A stretch of DNA of 64,000 nucleotides from Acinetobacter sp. CFCC 10889 (lineage in GTDB: Bacteria > Pseudomonadota > Gammaproteobacteria > Pseudomonadales > Moraxellaceae). The notes under the pieces were generated by a model. That model searched no databases, was not told where the DNA came from, and worked only from the letters and a program-made list of their open reading frames with translations. How positions within the stretch are numbered: the first letter of the stretch is position 1; the number at the start of each line of letters is the position of its first letter. The stretch spans positions 1 through 64,000 of the forward strand of contig NZ_LQXQ01000018.1 of assembly GCF_003268395.1 (NCBI RefSeq). Direction: 5' to 3'. This document shows positions 1 to 9,022 of the stretch, piece after piece. The translations under genes and the position numbers were made by a program.

Positions 1-1255
1 AACTTTTCCTTCAACATTTTCAGGTACTTTACCTGTCCACGTTAAACCATCTTCACTTGGAGTTAAGGTAATCTCAACTGGATTGCCATCTTTGTCTGTG
101 ATTTTAATATCATCTGGCGTGATGGTGCTTGGGTCTACATCTGGATCAAAGGTAACTTTGATATCGCCTTCTGGAGTGATTTCTACTTTCACACCTGGAG
201 CAATCGTATCAATTGTACCTTTATCAGTCGCTGTCGTACTATTTCCTACTGAGTCTGTTACTTTACCCATAACAGTGAACTCACCTTCAGGTAAAGCATT
301 TGGCACGTCTACTGTATAAGTACCACCTTCTTTAACTTCGGTTGTTATCGTTTGCGTATTACCATTTTTATCAGTAATTGTAATTTCAATTTTACTACCA
401 ACAGGCGCATCGGTTTTACCTGTAATTGTTGGTGTTGAATCACGACCATTTTCAGGAACGTCTATTGTCAATGTTGGTGGCGTAGTTTTTAATAATCGCA
501 CTGTCTTCAGGAGAAGATTCTGACTCACCATCTTTATTGCTAATAGTTGCAGTAACTTTGAGTTCAGTACCTTCTGTAGGGCGATCAACATTGATAATCA
601 CTTTGCCAGAACTAAGATCATCAGCAACTAAAACATGTGTATATTTTTTACCAGATTGATCTGTTACGGTAATGGTATCACCAGCTTTTGCACCTGTTGG
701 AATAGAAACAACAATACCAACTTGCGTTTTATCACCTATTTCTTTGCTAGATAAGAAACCATCATCGTTTTGATCATCTAAAATTTCAACTTTAGGTGCA
801 TCCAATACGACCGCAGGCTCATTTTCAGACTTAGAGTCATCATCAGTTGCCGCAATGATGCCACCTGTTACAAGTCCACCCACAATCCATGGCAATGAAC
901 CTACACCACCTGTACTTGTCCCAGTAATGATTGGGAGTAATTCTTCAAGACCCGTAAGCTCTTTAAAAGAAGCAACGCCATCCTGCCAAACTAACTGCTC
1001 AAATGCACAAACTGTACCATCAAATACTAAATCTGAAGTACTACCATCCGCAGCTTTCACAAAATAATTTTCAATTGTGATGGTTTCACCATTTTTTAAT
1101 TTTATTATGAGGTGATCACCTTCCTGTATGATTTCCAAAATATCTTCTTTTTTTACATTTGGCTGAATAATCGTCGCTTTATCTAATTTTATTATGCTCG
1201 ACTCAACATTAATTTTTTCAAGGGAGGATTTATCTATTAACGTGATTTTTTGCAT
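1..1255 (-). pseudogene. Bap/BapA-type giant surface adhesin, N-terminal part, frameshifted and cut by window edge
   Basis: The gene starts at 1255 and runs off the left edge. The first ~110 residues form the BapA prefix-like region seen at the start of large type I-secreted adhesins. A glycine-rich hydrophobic stretch follows (about residues 113-137), then acidic Ig-like repeat sequence with 'GDTITVTDQSGKKYTHV'-type strands. The open frame stops at 452. The same protein continues in another frame (TPTITGKTDAPVGSKIEITI and later repeats) to base 1. Removing one A from the minus-strand A5 run (486-490) joins the frames as IIKTTPPTLTIDVPENGRDS. The product would be secreted and act in adhesion or biofilm formation. 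The break is probably a sequencing indel, but slippage phase variation is possible. Confidence 0.78.
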
Positions 1256-1408
1256 TTTAAATGCCCAATTTATAGTAACAATTGGTAAAGTATATTATCA
1301 GAGCGATATTTTTTGTACAATCAGCAATACATATCAATATGATTATTGCTTTGCTATTTGGTAAAATATTAATCATCGATATTTAATTTTTTCTAACAGG
1401 ACACCATT

Positions 1409-1828
1409 ATGCTAAAGAATGCCTTCATTTCCATTGCAGTGATTGCTTCTCTGTCTGCTTGTACTCAATTGCAAACTGCAAACGAGAAAAACCAACCAAA
1501 AAATTTATTGTTTGTAAATAAAGAGTTAAATACAAAACCAATCAATGTTCAACGTGATGAAAAGCTGTGTGATGAAGAAAAAGACAACAATAAAGACTGC
1601 CCTATTAAGTTCTATATTGATGATTTTAAAGCAGGTGATTTCTATATCAATAATGCAACAACCTATTATTTAAAGCCTAATGAATATGTACTATCTGTTA
1701 AAAATTGCAAAGAAGAATGTAAAACATATCACACAAAACTTATTATTGATGAACAGTTTCAAAATGTAAACATTGTATTATCATTAGATAATGACGATCG
1801 CCCATTCATCATTAATAAAAAATCATAA
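1409..1828 (+). CDS. small secreted lipoprotein of unknown function
   Basis: A 139-residue protein with a lipoprotein signal: a short basic start, a hydrophobic core and the lipobox LSAC, with the lipidated cysteine at about residue 18. The mature part is polar and lysine/aspartate-rich. It has paired cysteines (C-DEEKDNNKDC and NCKEEC) that could form disulfides after export. The start follows AACAGGACACC, a usable ribosome-binding site. It is divergent from the adhesin gene and ends at its own hairpin terminator. I do not recognise the family, and no function is assigned. Confidence 0.75.
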   Translation: MLKNAFISIAVIASLSACTQLQTANEKNQPKNLLFVNKELNTKPINVQRDEKLCDEEKDNNKDCPIKFYIDDFKAGDFYINNATTYYLKPNEYVLSVKNCKEECKTYHTKLIIDEQFQNVNIVLSLDNDDRPFIINKKS

Positions 1829-1838
1829 TTTTAAAAAT

Positions 1839-1868
1839 TAAACCCAGTTTCAAGATAAATTGGGTTTA
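1839..1868 (+). terminator. terminator-like hairpin after the lipoprotein gene
   Basis: Stem TAAACCCA (1839-1846) pairs with TGGGTTTA (1861-1868), with A/T-rich flanks. The U-tract is weak, so termination is likely but not certain. Confidence 0.55.
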
Positions 1869-2048
1869 ATTTAAAACCAACTATTTTAGTATAATTAATT
1901 TTTCTAAATAGTTAACATTATAATTAGAGCAATTACTTTAAAATAAAACATAACAGAATAAGCATATTTATTTACAGTATATAGACTTTATTTTATGCAT
2001 TTTAATTTGCTATTATTTAGTGATGTAATTAACATTTATTTAAACATT

Positions 2049-2648
2049 ATGTCTAATCAAACCCTGACACTTCGTAAGGATTTAAGAACACAACGGCGAA
2101 AACTTTCCGCTTTACAACAACGACATAGCGAAATTCACGCCTTACAACAACTCATACAACATCCAAAATTTAAAATCGCTCAAAAAATTGGTATTTATTT
2201 AGATAATTTTGGTGAATTATCCACTAAAAAAATGATCAAATATTGTTTTAAGATGCGTAAAGAGGTGTACTTACCAACCATCTGTAACATGAATAATATT
2301 CTTGTTTGGGTGAAAATTTCTCAGCATCAATTTAATAATCAACGTTTTGTTATGCATAGACTTGGTATGTTAGAACCTGTGGCAACACGTGGTGTACATG
2401 TATCGAATTTAGATATATTACTTATGCCATTGTTAGCATGTGATGTGACTGGAACTCGAATGGGCATGGGCGGTGGCTTTTATGATCGTACTTTAGCATC
2501 TGCACCCTTTAAACCCTACCGTTTAGGTCTTGCGCACGATTTTCAGTTTTTACAGCAAAAGTTACGACGAAATCCTTGGGATCAGCCACTACATGCACTG
2601 ATTACCCCAACAAGATCTATTCGCTTTCAATGTCAAATCTGCCAATAG
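2049..2648 (+). CDS. ygfA: 5-formyltetrahydrofolate cyclo-ligase
   Basis: Converts 5-formyl-THF to 5,10-methenyl-THF using ATP, in cytoplasmic one-carbon metabolism. The family's C-terminal signature GMGGGFYDRTL is present at residues 139-149. A basic N-terminal helix (RKDLRTQRRKL) that contacts ATP/phosphate is also present. I chose the ATG at 2049 (MSNQTLTLRK, 199 aa). The 18 upstream residues encoded from 1995 are hydrophobic and AT-rich and do not belong to the family. In many gammaproteobacteria this gene lies next to 6S RNA. The short AT-rich gap before it shows no 6S-like structure here. Confidence 0.9.
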   Translation: MSNQTLTLRKDLRTQRRKLSALQQRHSEIHALQQLIQHPKFKIAQKIGIYLDNFGELSTKKMIKYCFKMRKEVYLPTICNMNNILVWVKISQHQFNNQRFVMHRLGMLEPVATRGVHVSNLDILLMPLLACDVTGTRMGMGGGFYDRTLASAPFKPYRLGLAHDFQFLQQKLRRNPWDQPLHALITPTRSIRFQCQICQ

Positions 2649-2783
2649 CACTTATTATGATTTATTTATTATCAAATACTTGACATTTTTTATGCAAATT
2701 ATTTATTACAGCCCTTGTAATTTTTGAAATACCCATCACTATAAAAAACATGGCAACACCGTTGTCACTCATTAGGAGTGCCC

Positions 2784-5210
2784 ATGTCTGAGATTATTAT
2801 GAATCAAGAAAACTTAGAGCCACAGGTTCCAAGTGTATTACCGCTTTTAGCGCTGCGTGATGTGGTGGTTTATCCACACATGCAAATTGCGTTATTTGTG
2901 GGTCGTGAAAAATCGATCAATGCAGTTGATGTGGCTCGTAACAGTGACAATTTAGTATTTGTAGTTGCGCAAAAAGATTCGCTTACAGAAGAAATTGATC
3001 ACGACAATTTATATCAATATGGTACTGTCGCTAAGATTGTACAAGTTGTGAATCACGAAAATGATGAAAACTGTATAAAAGTATTAATTGAAGGTTTGCA
3101 TCGTTCTAAATTAGTACAGATCATTGAAAATGATGAGTATTTATCGGCTGAGCATAGCTTAAGCCCGATGACTGTATCGGTTGATGAAGATACGCAAAAA
3201 ACTCGTGTTGAAGAATTACGTGCTTTATTTGCCCAATATGCAGAAGCAAAATTACGTAATGCTCGTGAGTTAATTGCTGCTGCCAATAAAATTGATGATT
3301 TATTGCAATTATTATTCTTTGTTGCAACCCGTGTACCTTTAAATATAGATGTAAAACAAAAATTCCTCGAACACGATGAATTTGAAGAACATTTACAAGA
3401 ACTCATGACTTATTTGCTGCAACAATCTGAAGAACAACAGATTGAGCAAACTTTGCATGATTCTGTAAAACGTCAAATGGAAAAGAATCAACGTGAATAC
3501 TTCCTCAATGAAAAGATGAAGGTGATTCAGCGTGAACTTTCCGACATGAATGGCGGTGCGGAAGATGATGTTGCAGAAATCGAAAAGCGTTTAGCAGAAG
3601 CCGACTTACCTGAGCATGTGCGTAAAAAAGCTGAAAATGAATTCCGCAAACTCAAAGCAATGCAACCTGCGTCAAGTGAGGCGGCTGTAGTTCGTAACTA
3701 TATCGAGGCGATTTTAGATACGCCTTGGAATAAAGCGAGCAAAGTCAGCATTAATTTGGCAAAAGCACAAGAAATTTTAGACGCAGACCATTATGGTTTG
3801 GATGAAGTCAAAGAACGTATTGTTGAATACTTGGCTGTTCAATCACGCGTGAAAAAACTTCGTGGTCCAATCCTGTGCTTGGTTGGTCCTCCAGGTGTAG
3901 GTAAAACTTCACTCGGTGAATCCATTGCCAAAGCAACAGGTCGTGAATTTGTTCGTATGGCACTTGGTGGTGTACGTGATGAAGCGGAAATTCGTGGTCA
4001 CCGTCGTACCTATATCGGTGCGATGCCAGGTAAAATCGTGCAGTCTTTGACAAAAGTCGGTGTGAAGAACCCACTGTTCTTGCTCGATGAAATTGACAAA
4101 ATGGCACAGGACTATCGTGGCGATCCAGCTTCTGCGTTGCTTGAAGTACTTGATCCATCACAGAACAACAAGTTCAATGATCATTATTTAGATCTTGATC
4201 TTGATTTGTCTGAAGTGATGTTTATCTGTACCGCAAACAGCATGAACATTCCTGAAGCCTTACTTGACCGTATGGAAGTGATTCGTCTACCTGGTTATAC
4301 CGAAGAAGAAAAAGTCAATATCGCAGACCGTTACCTTGTTCCGAAAGCAATCAAGAACAATGGCTTACGTGCTAAAGAGTTGACCGTTCATGAAGAAGCA
4401 ATTCGTGACATCGTACGTCGTTATACCCGTGAAGCAGGTGTGCGTAGTTTAGAGCGTGAAGTGTCTAAAATTGCACGTAAAGTGGTGAAAGAGTCGGTCA
4501 GTAAGAAAGCCAAAAACTTACAGATTGATGTGACTGCTGAAAACTTACCTGATTATTTAGGTGCACATAAGTTTGACTATGGTATGGCTGAAGAAGAAGC
4601 ACAAGTCGGTCGTGTCAATGGCTTGGCATGGACTTCAGTGGGTGGTGAATTACTGACCATCGAAGTTGCAGCGGTGAAAGGTAAAGGTAAATTCATTACC
4701 ACAGGTTCACTTGGTGATGTGATGAAAGAATCCATTACTGCAGCTTTAACCGTGGTTCGTACCCGTGCAGATGAGTTGGGGATCGAAGCATCACGTTTTG
4801 AAGAAACTGATGTACACGTGCATTTACCTGAAGGTGCTACTCCAAAAGATGGTCCATCTGCAGGTTTGGCACTGACCACTGCCCTTGTTTCTGCTTTCAC
4901 AGGCATTGCGATTCGCCCTGATATTGCGATGACAGGTGAAACAAGTCTTGGCGGTCGTGCAATGCGCATTGGTGGCTTAAAAGAGAAACTTTTGGCAGCC
5001 CATCGTGGTGGCGTGAAACTTGTGTTCATTCCACAAGAAAATGTGCGTGACTTGAGTGAAATTCCACAAAACGTCAAAGATGGTTTGGAAATTAAAGCCG
5101 TCAAATCGATTGATGAAATTTTACCATTGGCTTTGGTGGAAATGCCAAAACCATTGGTCAAAGCACCGATTGTAAAACCTGTCGATGAAGGCAAAGCTGC
5201 CCGTCATTAA
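2784..5210 (+). CDS. lon: ATP-dependent Lon protease
   Basis: Cytosolic AAA+ serine protease that degrades misfolded and regulatory proteins. Order of domains: N-terminal substrate-binding LON domain (from LPLLALRDVVVYPHM), coiled region, AAA+ module with Walker A GPPGVGKTS and Walker B LFLLDEIDKM, then the S16 protease domain. The catalytic dyad is Ser692 (PKDGPSAG) and Lys735 (GGLKEKLLAAH). At 808 residues it is close to the usual ~800. The ATG at 2784 sits 5 nt after AGGAG. The in-frame GTG at 2778 overlaps that ribosome-binding site, so it is less likely to be used. Intact. Confidence 0.97.
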   Translation: MSEIIMNQENLEPQVPSVLPLLALRDVVVYPHMQIALFVGREKSINAVDVARNSDNLVFVVAQKDSLTEEIDHDNLYQYGTVAKIVQVVNHENDENCIKVLIEGLHRSKLVQIIENDEYLSAEHSLSPMTVSVDEDTQKTRVEELRALFAQYAEAKLRNARELIAAANKIDDLLQLLFFVATRVPLNIDVKQKFLEHDEFEEHLQELMTYLLQQSEEQQIEQTLHDSVKRQMEKNQREYFLNEKMKVIQRELSDMNGGAEDDVAEIEKRLAEADLPEHVRKKAENEFRKLKAMQPASSEAAVVRNYIEAILDTPWNKASKVSINLAKAQEILDADHYGLDEVKERIVEYLAVQSRVKKLRGPILCLVGPPGVGKTSLGESIAKATGREFVRMALGGVRDEAEIRGHRRTYIGAMPGKIVQSLTKVGVKNPLFLLDEIDKMAQDYRGDPASALLEVLDPSQNNKFNDHYLDLDLDLSEVMFICTANSMNIPEALLDRMEVIRLPGYTEEEKVNIADRYLVPKAIKNNGLRAKELTVHEEAIRDIVRRYTREAGVRSLEREVSKIARKVVKESVSKKAKNLQIDVTAENLPDYLGAHKFDYGMAEEEAQVGRVNGLAWTSVGGELLTIEVAAVKGKGKFITTGSLGDVMKESITAALTVVRTRADELGIEASRFEETDVHVHLPEGATPKDGPSAGLALTTALVSAFTGIAIRPDIAMTGETSLGGRAMRIGGLKEKLLAAHRGGVKLVFIPQENVRDLSEIPQNVKDGLEIKAVKSIDEILPLALVEMPKPLVKAPIVKPVDEGKAARH

Positions 5211-5230
5211 TCGGACTATTCTTGATAAAA

Positions 5231-5252
5231 AAGAGCGCTACGGCGCTCTTTT
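5231..5252 (+). terminator. lon terminator
   Basis: Perfect stem AAGAGCGC (5231-5238) / GCGCTCTT (5243-5250) followed by a T-run, 21 bases after the lon stop codon. An A-run on the other side would let it work from the minus strand too. Confidence 0.85.
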
Positions 5253-5358
5253 TTATGGATTCAAAGTGTTTGAAAATAAAAATTTCTTTAATTCAATGCC
5301 AGCTTAAATATTGGTTCAAAAAAATTTAAATTAAGTTTAATTTTTCGACTATATTTGC

Positions 5359-5386
5359 TTGAAATGATAAAAATTACCCGCATAAT
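5359..5386 (+). promoter_or_regulatory. strong sigma-70-like promoter for an RNA with no ORF
   Basis: -35 TTGAAA (5359-5364), 16-bp spacer, -10 CATAAT (5381-5386). No open reading frame follows on this strand before the terminator at 5457-5490, so it appears to drive a non-coding RNA. Confidence 0.6.
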
Positions 5387-5391
5387 AGAAG

Positions 5392-5490
5392 TACAGATAC
5401 GGTCTTAGATCGTTTCACTAACATCAGTCGAATCTCCAGGTCGATTGATGTTTAAACGCAGTCCTAACGGCTTTAGGACTGCGCTTTTTT
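5392..5490 (+). ncRNA. candidate small RNA, ~100 nt, two hairpins, Rho-independent terminator
   Basis: Seen in the sequence: the promoter at 5359-5386; an 11-bp stem ACATCAGTCGA (5421-5431) / TCGATTGATGT (5441-5451) with one G-U pair and a 9-nt loop ATCTCCAGG; an A-rich linker; then a perfect 11-bp stem CGCAGTCCTAA (5457-5467) / TTAGGACTGCG (5473-5483) followed by C and T6. The loop carries UCUCC, complementary to Shine-Dalgarno GGAGA. Base-pairing at ribosome-binding sites is therefore a reasonable guess (inference). The 3' hairpin overlaps the last codons of the convergent M28 peptidase gene. I cannot assign a known RNA family. Confidence 0.6.
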
Positions 5491-6447
5491 ATTGTGATCA
5501 CGATTTATATTTTCCAATAATATTATCGCCAAACCATTGATCACCTGTGCCATTTTATCTAGATTCAGCTTTTCTACCGTATCTTGTGCAGTGTGATAAT
5601 GTTTATTTCTAAAAAATGCAGTATCTGTAATCATAATCGCAGGAATTCCTGCATTCCAATAATTAAGATGATCTGAAAAATCTACACCTTGGATAAAGGA
5701 TGGTGCAATCAAACGCTGACAATCCAATTTTTTAATATTATTCATTGCTTTACAATATTTTTCGCTAAATATCCTTGAGCTAAAATTACTCACTGCGGCA
5801 ATATAATCACCATGTTCAGGATAGAATAACCCCAATCCAGTCGGATAATCTTGCACAGCTTGGGCATTAAAAAAGCCAATCATTTCCAAAATATACACTG
5901 CTTCAATCTGTGCTTTCTGTGCCAGAATCGATTGTGCATGTACAGCACTGCCCATATATGCTGAACGGAAATACGGCGGTTCTTCCAAAGTATAAAACAC
6001 CAACTCCACATTATGTTTTAACTGATTTTTATGAGCTGCCAGCAATCGCGCTGTTTCCATCAACCCCGCAACACCAGAAGCATTGTCATCCGCACCTTTA
6101 AAATCGCCATAAACATCATAGTGTGCCCCAACAATAACCTTTTTGGCATGCCCCATATTTAAGCGACAAATAACATTACGATAGTTTTGTTGTTGCACCT
6201 GATAGATTTGATATTCACAAGGTATACCAAATTGTTCAACCTGCTGTTTGAGATAGGCTGCAACACGATCTAATTCTGCGACATTCTTATAATTTCTAAA
6301 GGCAGTAGGATGAATAATCTGTGCAAGATAATTGCTTAAATTTTTCGGATCTGCCTGCGGCTCCAATGTACTCTTGGCATAAATCGCTGAATGACAGCTC
6401 ATTAAAAACAGCAAAATCAATATGGAATAAAATCGTTGCATTAACAT
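5473..6447 (-). CDS. M28-family zinc aminopeptidase, exported
   Basis: Predicted to remove N-terminal amino acids from peptides outside the cytoplasm. The N-terminus is a signal sequence whose LMSC (residues 15-18) may be a lipobox, so the mature enzyme may be a lipoprotein. M28 metal-site motifs are present in order: AHYDVYGD (His109, Asp111), GADDNASG (bridging Asp121), LEEPP (Glu155-Glu156) and SDHLNYW near residue 255. The PA-domain insert of larger M28 enzymes is absent. The start could also be the second Met at 6441. The stop codon lies inside the terminator of the convergent small RNA. Confidence 0.85.
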   Translation of the reverse strand: MLMQRFYSILILLFLMSCHSAIYAKSTLEPQADPKNLSNYLAQIIHPTAFRNYKNVAELDRVAAYLKQQVEQFGIPCEYQIYQVQQQNYRNVICRLNMGHAKKVIVGAHYDVYGDFKGADDNASGVAGLMETARLLAAHKNQLKHNVELVFYTLEEPPYFRSAYMGSAVHAQSILAQKAQIEAVYILEMIGFFNAQAVQDYPTGLGLFYPEHGDYIAAVSNFSSRIFSEKYCKAMNNIKKLDCQRLIAPSFIQGVDFSDHLNYWNAGIPAIMITDTAFFRNKHYHTAQDTVEKLNLDKMAQVINGLAIILLENINRDHNKKAQS

Positions 6448-6587
6448 AAGCTTTTAAATTTCCATCAATTTATTGTTAAATTTCTTAGATTTGTCAGGAT
6501 TCAACACTGAGAAATATCACACTCAGCCGAAGAACCTTGTGATATAGGGTTATAATATAGTTCTGCACATGACACTATTGGTTTTAT

Positions 6588-7070
6588 ATGAAAATCCGTA
6601 TTTTGACCATCGGTCAAAAAATGCCTGCGTGGGTTCTGACAGGCTTTGAAGATTATTTCAAACGTATTCAGCCTTTTGTACAAACCCAAATTATTGAATT
6701 GCCCATGGCGAAACGTGGCAAAAATGACTCTGAAGCGGATATTTTAAAATATCGTAATATTGAAGGTGACAGCATTTTGGCACAGCTCAAGCAAAATGAA
6801 GTGCTGATCGCTTTGGAAGTGGGTGGGCGTGAATTCAGCACCGAAAAACTCGCAGAAACCATGAAAGCTTGGATGTTGGAAGGCAATGATGTTGCGCTTG
6901 CCATCGGTGGACCTGATGGACATTCTGAGGCAGTACGTAAAGCTGCGGCATGGCATTGGTCATTATCCAAACTTACGCTGCCACATCCAATGGTGCGTGT
7001 GATGCTGATTGAACAGTTGTATCGAGCAATGAGCATTAATCATAATCATCCTTATCATCGTGCGGGCTAA
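6588..7070 (+). CDS. rlmH: 23S rRNA (pseudouridine1915-N3)-methyltransferase RlmH
   Basis: SPOUT-class methyltransferase that methylates pseudouridine 1915 in helix 69 of 23S rRNA on assembled ribosomes. The SAM-binding knot motif IGGPDGHS is at residues 106-113. The conserved C-terminal block LPHPMVRVMLIEQLYRAM and HPYHRAG are complete. It has 160 residues against ~155 in E. coli. It stands alone on the plus strand, divergent from the M28 gene. Confidence 0.95.
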   Translation: MKIRILTIGQKMPAWVLTGFEDYFKRIQPFVQTQIIELPMAKRGKNDSEADILKYRNIEGDSILAQLKQNEVLIALEVGGREFSTEKLAETMKAWMLEGNDVALAIGGPDGHSEAVRKAAAWHWSLSKLTLPHPMVRVMLIEQLYRAMSINHNHPYHRAG

Positions 7071-7107
7071 GTTAGACAACATAAGCAGCGATAAACTCAA
7101 CTTAATC

Positions 7108-7123
7108 GTTCTAAATTTAGAAC
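7108..7123. promoter_or_regulatory. perfect 16-bp palindrome upstream of the dioxygenase-like gene
   Basis: GTTCTAAATTTAGAAC is fully palindromic and lies 83 bp before the ATG at 7206, in the gap after rlmH. The form suits a dimeric repressor operator. No T-run follows it, so it is not a terminator. The binding protein is unknown. Confidence 0.4.
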
Positions 7124-7205
7124 AGGATGTTGAAATAACTCGTCTATCCACTGCCACATTTTTTTGGCATGCTTTTTATTTATATTCAACTCAGGTGAAT
7201 TTCAA

Positions 7206-7982
7206 ATGAATTTACAAACACTTCCCGGTTTATTTATTTCACATGGTTCACCGATGTTGGCACTTAATCCTGAACAGGTCGGTCCTGCGCTGAATCGTTT
7301 AAGTCTTAATTTACCGAAACCACAGGCGATTGTGGTGATGTCAGCACATTGGGAAAGTCAGGCGCTTGAAGTCAGTACTGCTGTACGTCCTGAAACTTGG
7401 CATGATTTTCGTGGTTTTCCTCCTGAATTATATGAAATGCGCTACCCTGCATCAGGTGATCCACAATTCGCCGAAGAAATTCTACATTTACTTGCAGAAG
7501 CACATTTAACTGCACATGCCAACAGTACACGTCCACGTGATCATGGCGTATGGATGCCTTTATTGCATATGTATCCTGAAGCGGATATTCCTGTGGTTGA
7601 AATCTCGCTGCCAATGAATATGCATGCAGATGAAATTTATAAGATTGGACAGGCTTTAGCACCTTTACGTGAGAAGCAAATTTTACTGATTGGTTCAGGC
7701 AGTATTACCCATAATTTACGTGAATTATCATGGAATGGTGACAATAACAATGTGCCTGAGTGGGCTTCAACATTTCGTAATTATGTCGTAAATAAACTGA
7801 CCCACAGTGACTATGATGCTGTATTGGATTGGTCAAATATCCCGTTTGTACAACGCAACCATCCTACCATTGAACATTTTGCCCCTTTGTTTTTTGCCAT
7901 GGGAACAGGGACACGATTTAGTGTTGTACACAGCAGTTTCTCAATGGGTTCATTAGGTATGGATATTTATCGTTTTGATTAA
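7206..7982 (+). CDS. ygiD: LigB-like extradiol dioxygenase (4,5-DOPA dioxygenase family)
   Basis: Class III extradiol ring-cleavage dioxygenase fold, as in E. coli YgiD, which opens the DOPA ring. The natural substrate here is not known. Metal-ligand motifs are visible: FISHGSPM (His13), MSAHWES (His47), RDHGVWMPL, GSGSITHNL and a C-terminal NHPTIEHFAPLFF. I chose the ATG at 7206 (MNLQTLPGLF, 258 aa) because family similarity begins there. The 14 upstream residues from 7164 are not family-like. A 16-bp palindrome lies upstream. Confidence 0.85.
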   Translation: MNLQTLPGLFISHGSPMLALNPEQVGPALNRLSLNLPKPQAIVVMSAHWESQALEVSTAVRPETWHDFRGFPPELYEMRYPASGDPQFAEEILHLLAEAHLTAHANSTRPRDHGVWMPLLHMYPEADIPVVEISLPMNMHADEIYKIGQALAPLREKQILLIGSGSITHNLRELSWNGDNNNVPEWASTFRNYVVNKLTHSDYDAVLDWSNIPFVQRNHPTIEHFAPLFFAMGTGTRFSVVHSSFSMGSLGMDIYRFD

Positions 7983-8140
7983 TGTTTAATACAAATACAT
8001 AAAGTTTTTTCATGAATTAACAAATAGAAATTCATAGATACATTTTGAAACCTAAAATCCCCGAATGTATCCATTCTTTTGCAACTCAAATCAGTTATGC
8101 TTCCCGCTATCAGTTAAATCAAATACTTGCAGACCATATT

Positions 8141-8917
8141 ATGAAATTACGTTATCTTGCACTTGCCCTGTTTCCTCTCACCTTGGCTGCGTGCCAATCA
8201 AGTGATATTCAAAAAGTTGGAGATACTGCTGTGAAAGTTTTACAACAACAAGGTAATGCAGAACAGACTTTGAATGCCTATACATGGTCATATCAACCAA
8301 CAGGCTCTGACCGCCCGATTGTTTTACAATTTATGCAGGGTAAACTCAGTATTACAACAGGTTGTAATAATATGTTTGGTGCTGCAACAATTGCAAACAG
8401 TACGATTACTACAGGTAATTTAGCATCGACCAATATGATGTGTACGCCTGAACTCATGAAGCAAGAAGCTTTTGCAGGTTCATTGTTCCAAGGTGGTAAA
8501 ACAGCATTTGTTTTAGATACTGCCAATACTGAAGCACCAACACTGACTTTAGTTAGCCCAACAGCAGGTAAAGTTGTATTTACAGGTAAAATGACACCTG
8601 AAACTAAATATAACACTCAAGGCGAAACCATCTTTTTGGAAATCAGCCCTGAAACCAAACAATGTACAGGTGTTGCACCACAAACTTGTTTGCAAGTTCG
8701 TGAGATTAAATATGCTGAAAATGGTGTGAAAACCCAAGTCGATAAAGATTGGACTTTGTTCTATGACAATATTGATGGCTTTAAACACACAGCAAATGAG
8801 CGTCAAGTGGTTCGCATCAAACGCTACGAAATTAAAAATCCTGCGGCAGATCAATCTAAATATGCCTATGTACAAGATATGATCATTGAACGTGAAGCGA
8901 TTAAAGGCTCACTTTAA
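8141..8917 (+). CDS. lipoprotein with META domain plus DUF4377 domain
   Basis: Starts at 8141 (MKLRYLALAL) with lipobox LAAC. The 32 residues that could be read upstream lack signal features. Residues ~40-155 form a META/HslJ-type domain (TTGCNNMFGAA... NMMCTPELMKQEAFAGSLF). Residues ~160-258 match DUF4377, with conserved cysteines (QCTGVAPQTCLQVREI) and YVQDMIIEREAI. META proteins are linked to envelope stress or heat-shock-associated resistance, but no reaction is known. First of three tandem META lipoproteins; it has its own terminator at 8959. Confidence 0.85.
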   Translation: MKLRYLALALFPLTLAACQSSDIQKVGDTAVKVLQQQGNAEQTLNAYTWSYQPTGSDRPIVLQFMQGKLSITTGCNNMFGAATIANSTITTGNLASTNMMCTPELMKQEAFAGSLFQGGKTAFVLDTANTEAPTLTLVSPTAGKVVFTGKMTPETKYNTQGETIFLEISPETKQCTGVAPQTCLQVREIKYAENGVKTQVDKDWTLFYDNIDGFKHTANERQVVRIKRYEIKNPAADQSKYAYVQDMIIEREAIKGSL

Positions 8918-8958
8918 TCTCTGATTGATTGAAAATAAATAATCAAAAATATTTTAAA

Positions 8959-8983
8959 AACCGATGTTTAGACATCGGTTTTT
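8959..8983 (+). terminator. terminator after the META/DUF4377 gene
   Basis: CCGATGT (8961-8967) pairs with ACATCGG (8972-8978), followed by TTTTTATT. Confidence 0.8.
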
Positions 8984-9022
8984 ATTCTCAATTTCTATTA
9001 TTTTAATCAGTGAATTTTTGCT

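Noticed and set aside
1829-2048. 6S RNA upstream of ygfA
   Set aside because: The gap after the terminator is only ~180 bp, AT-rich, and lacks the long bulged duplex of 6S RNA.
4577-5194. 205-residue open frame on the minus strand inside lon
   Set aside because: It is antisense to the conserved Lon protease domain and has serine/proline-rich shadow composition.
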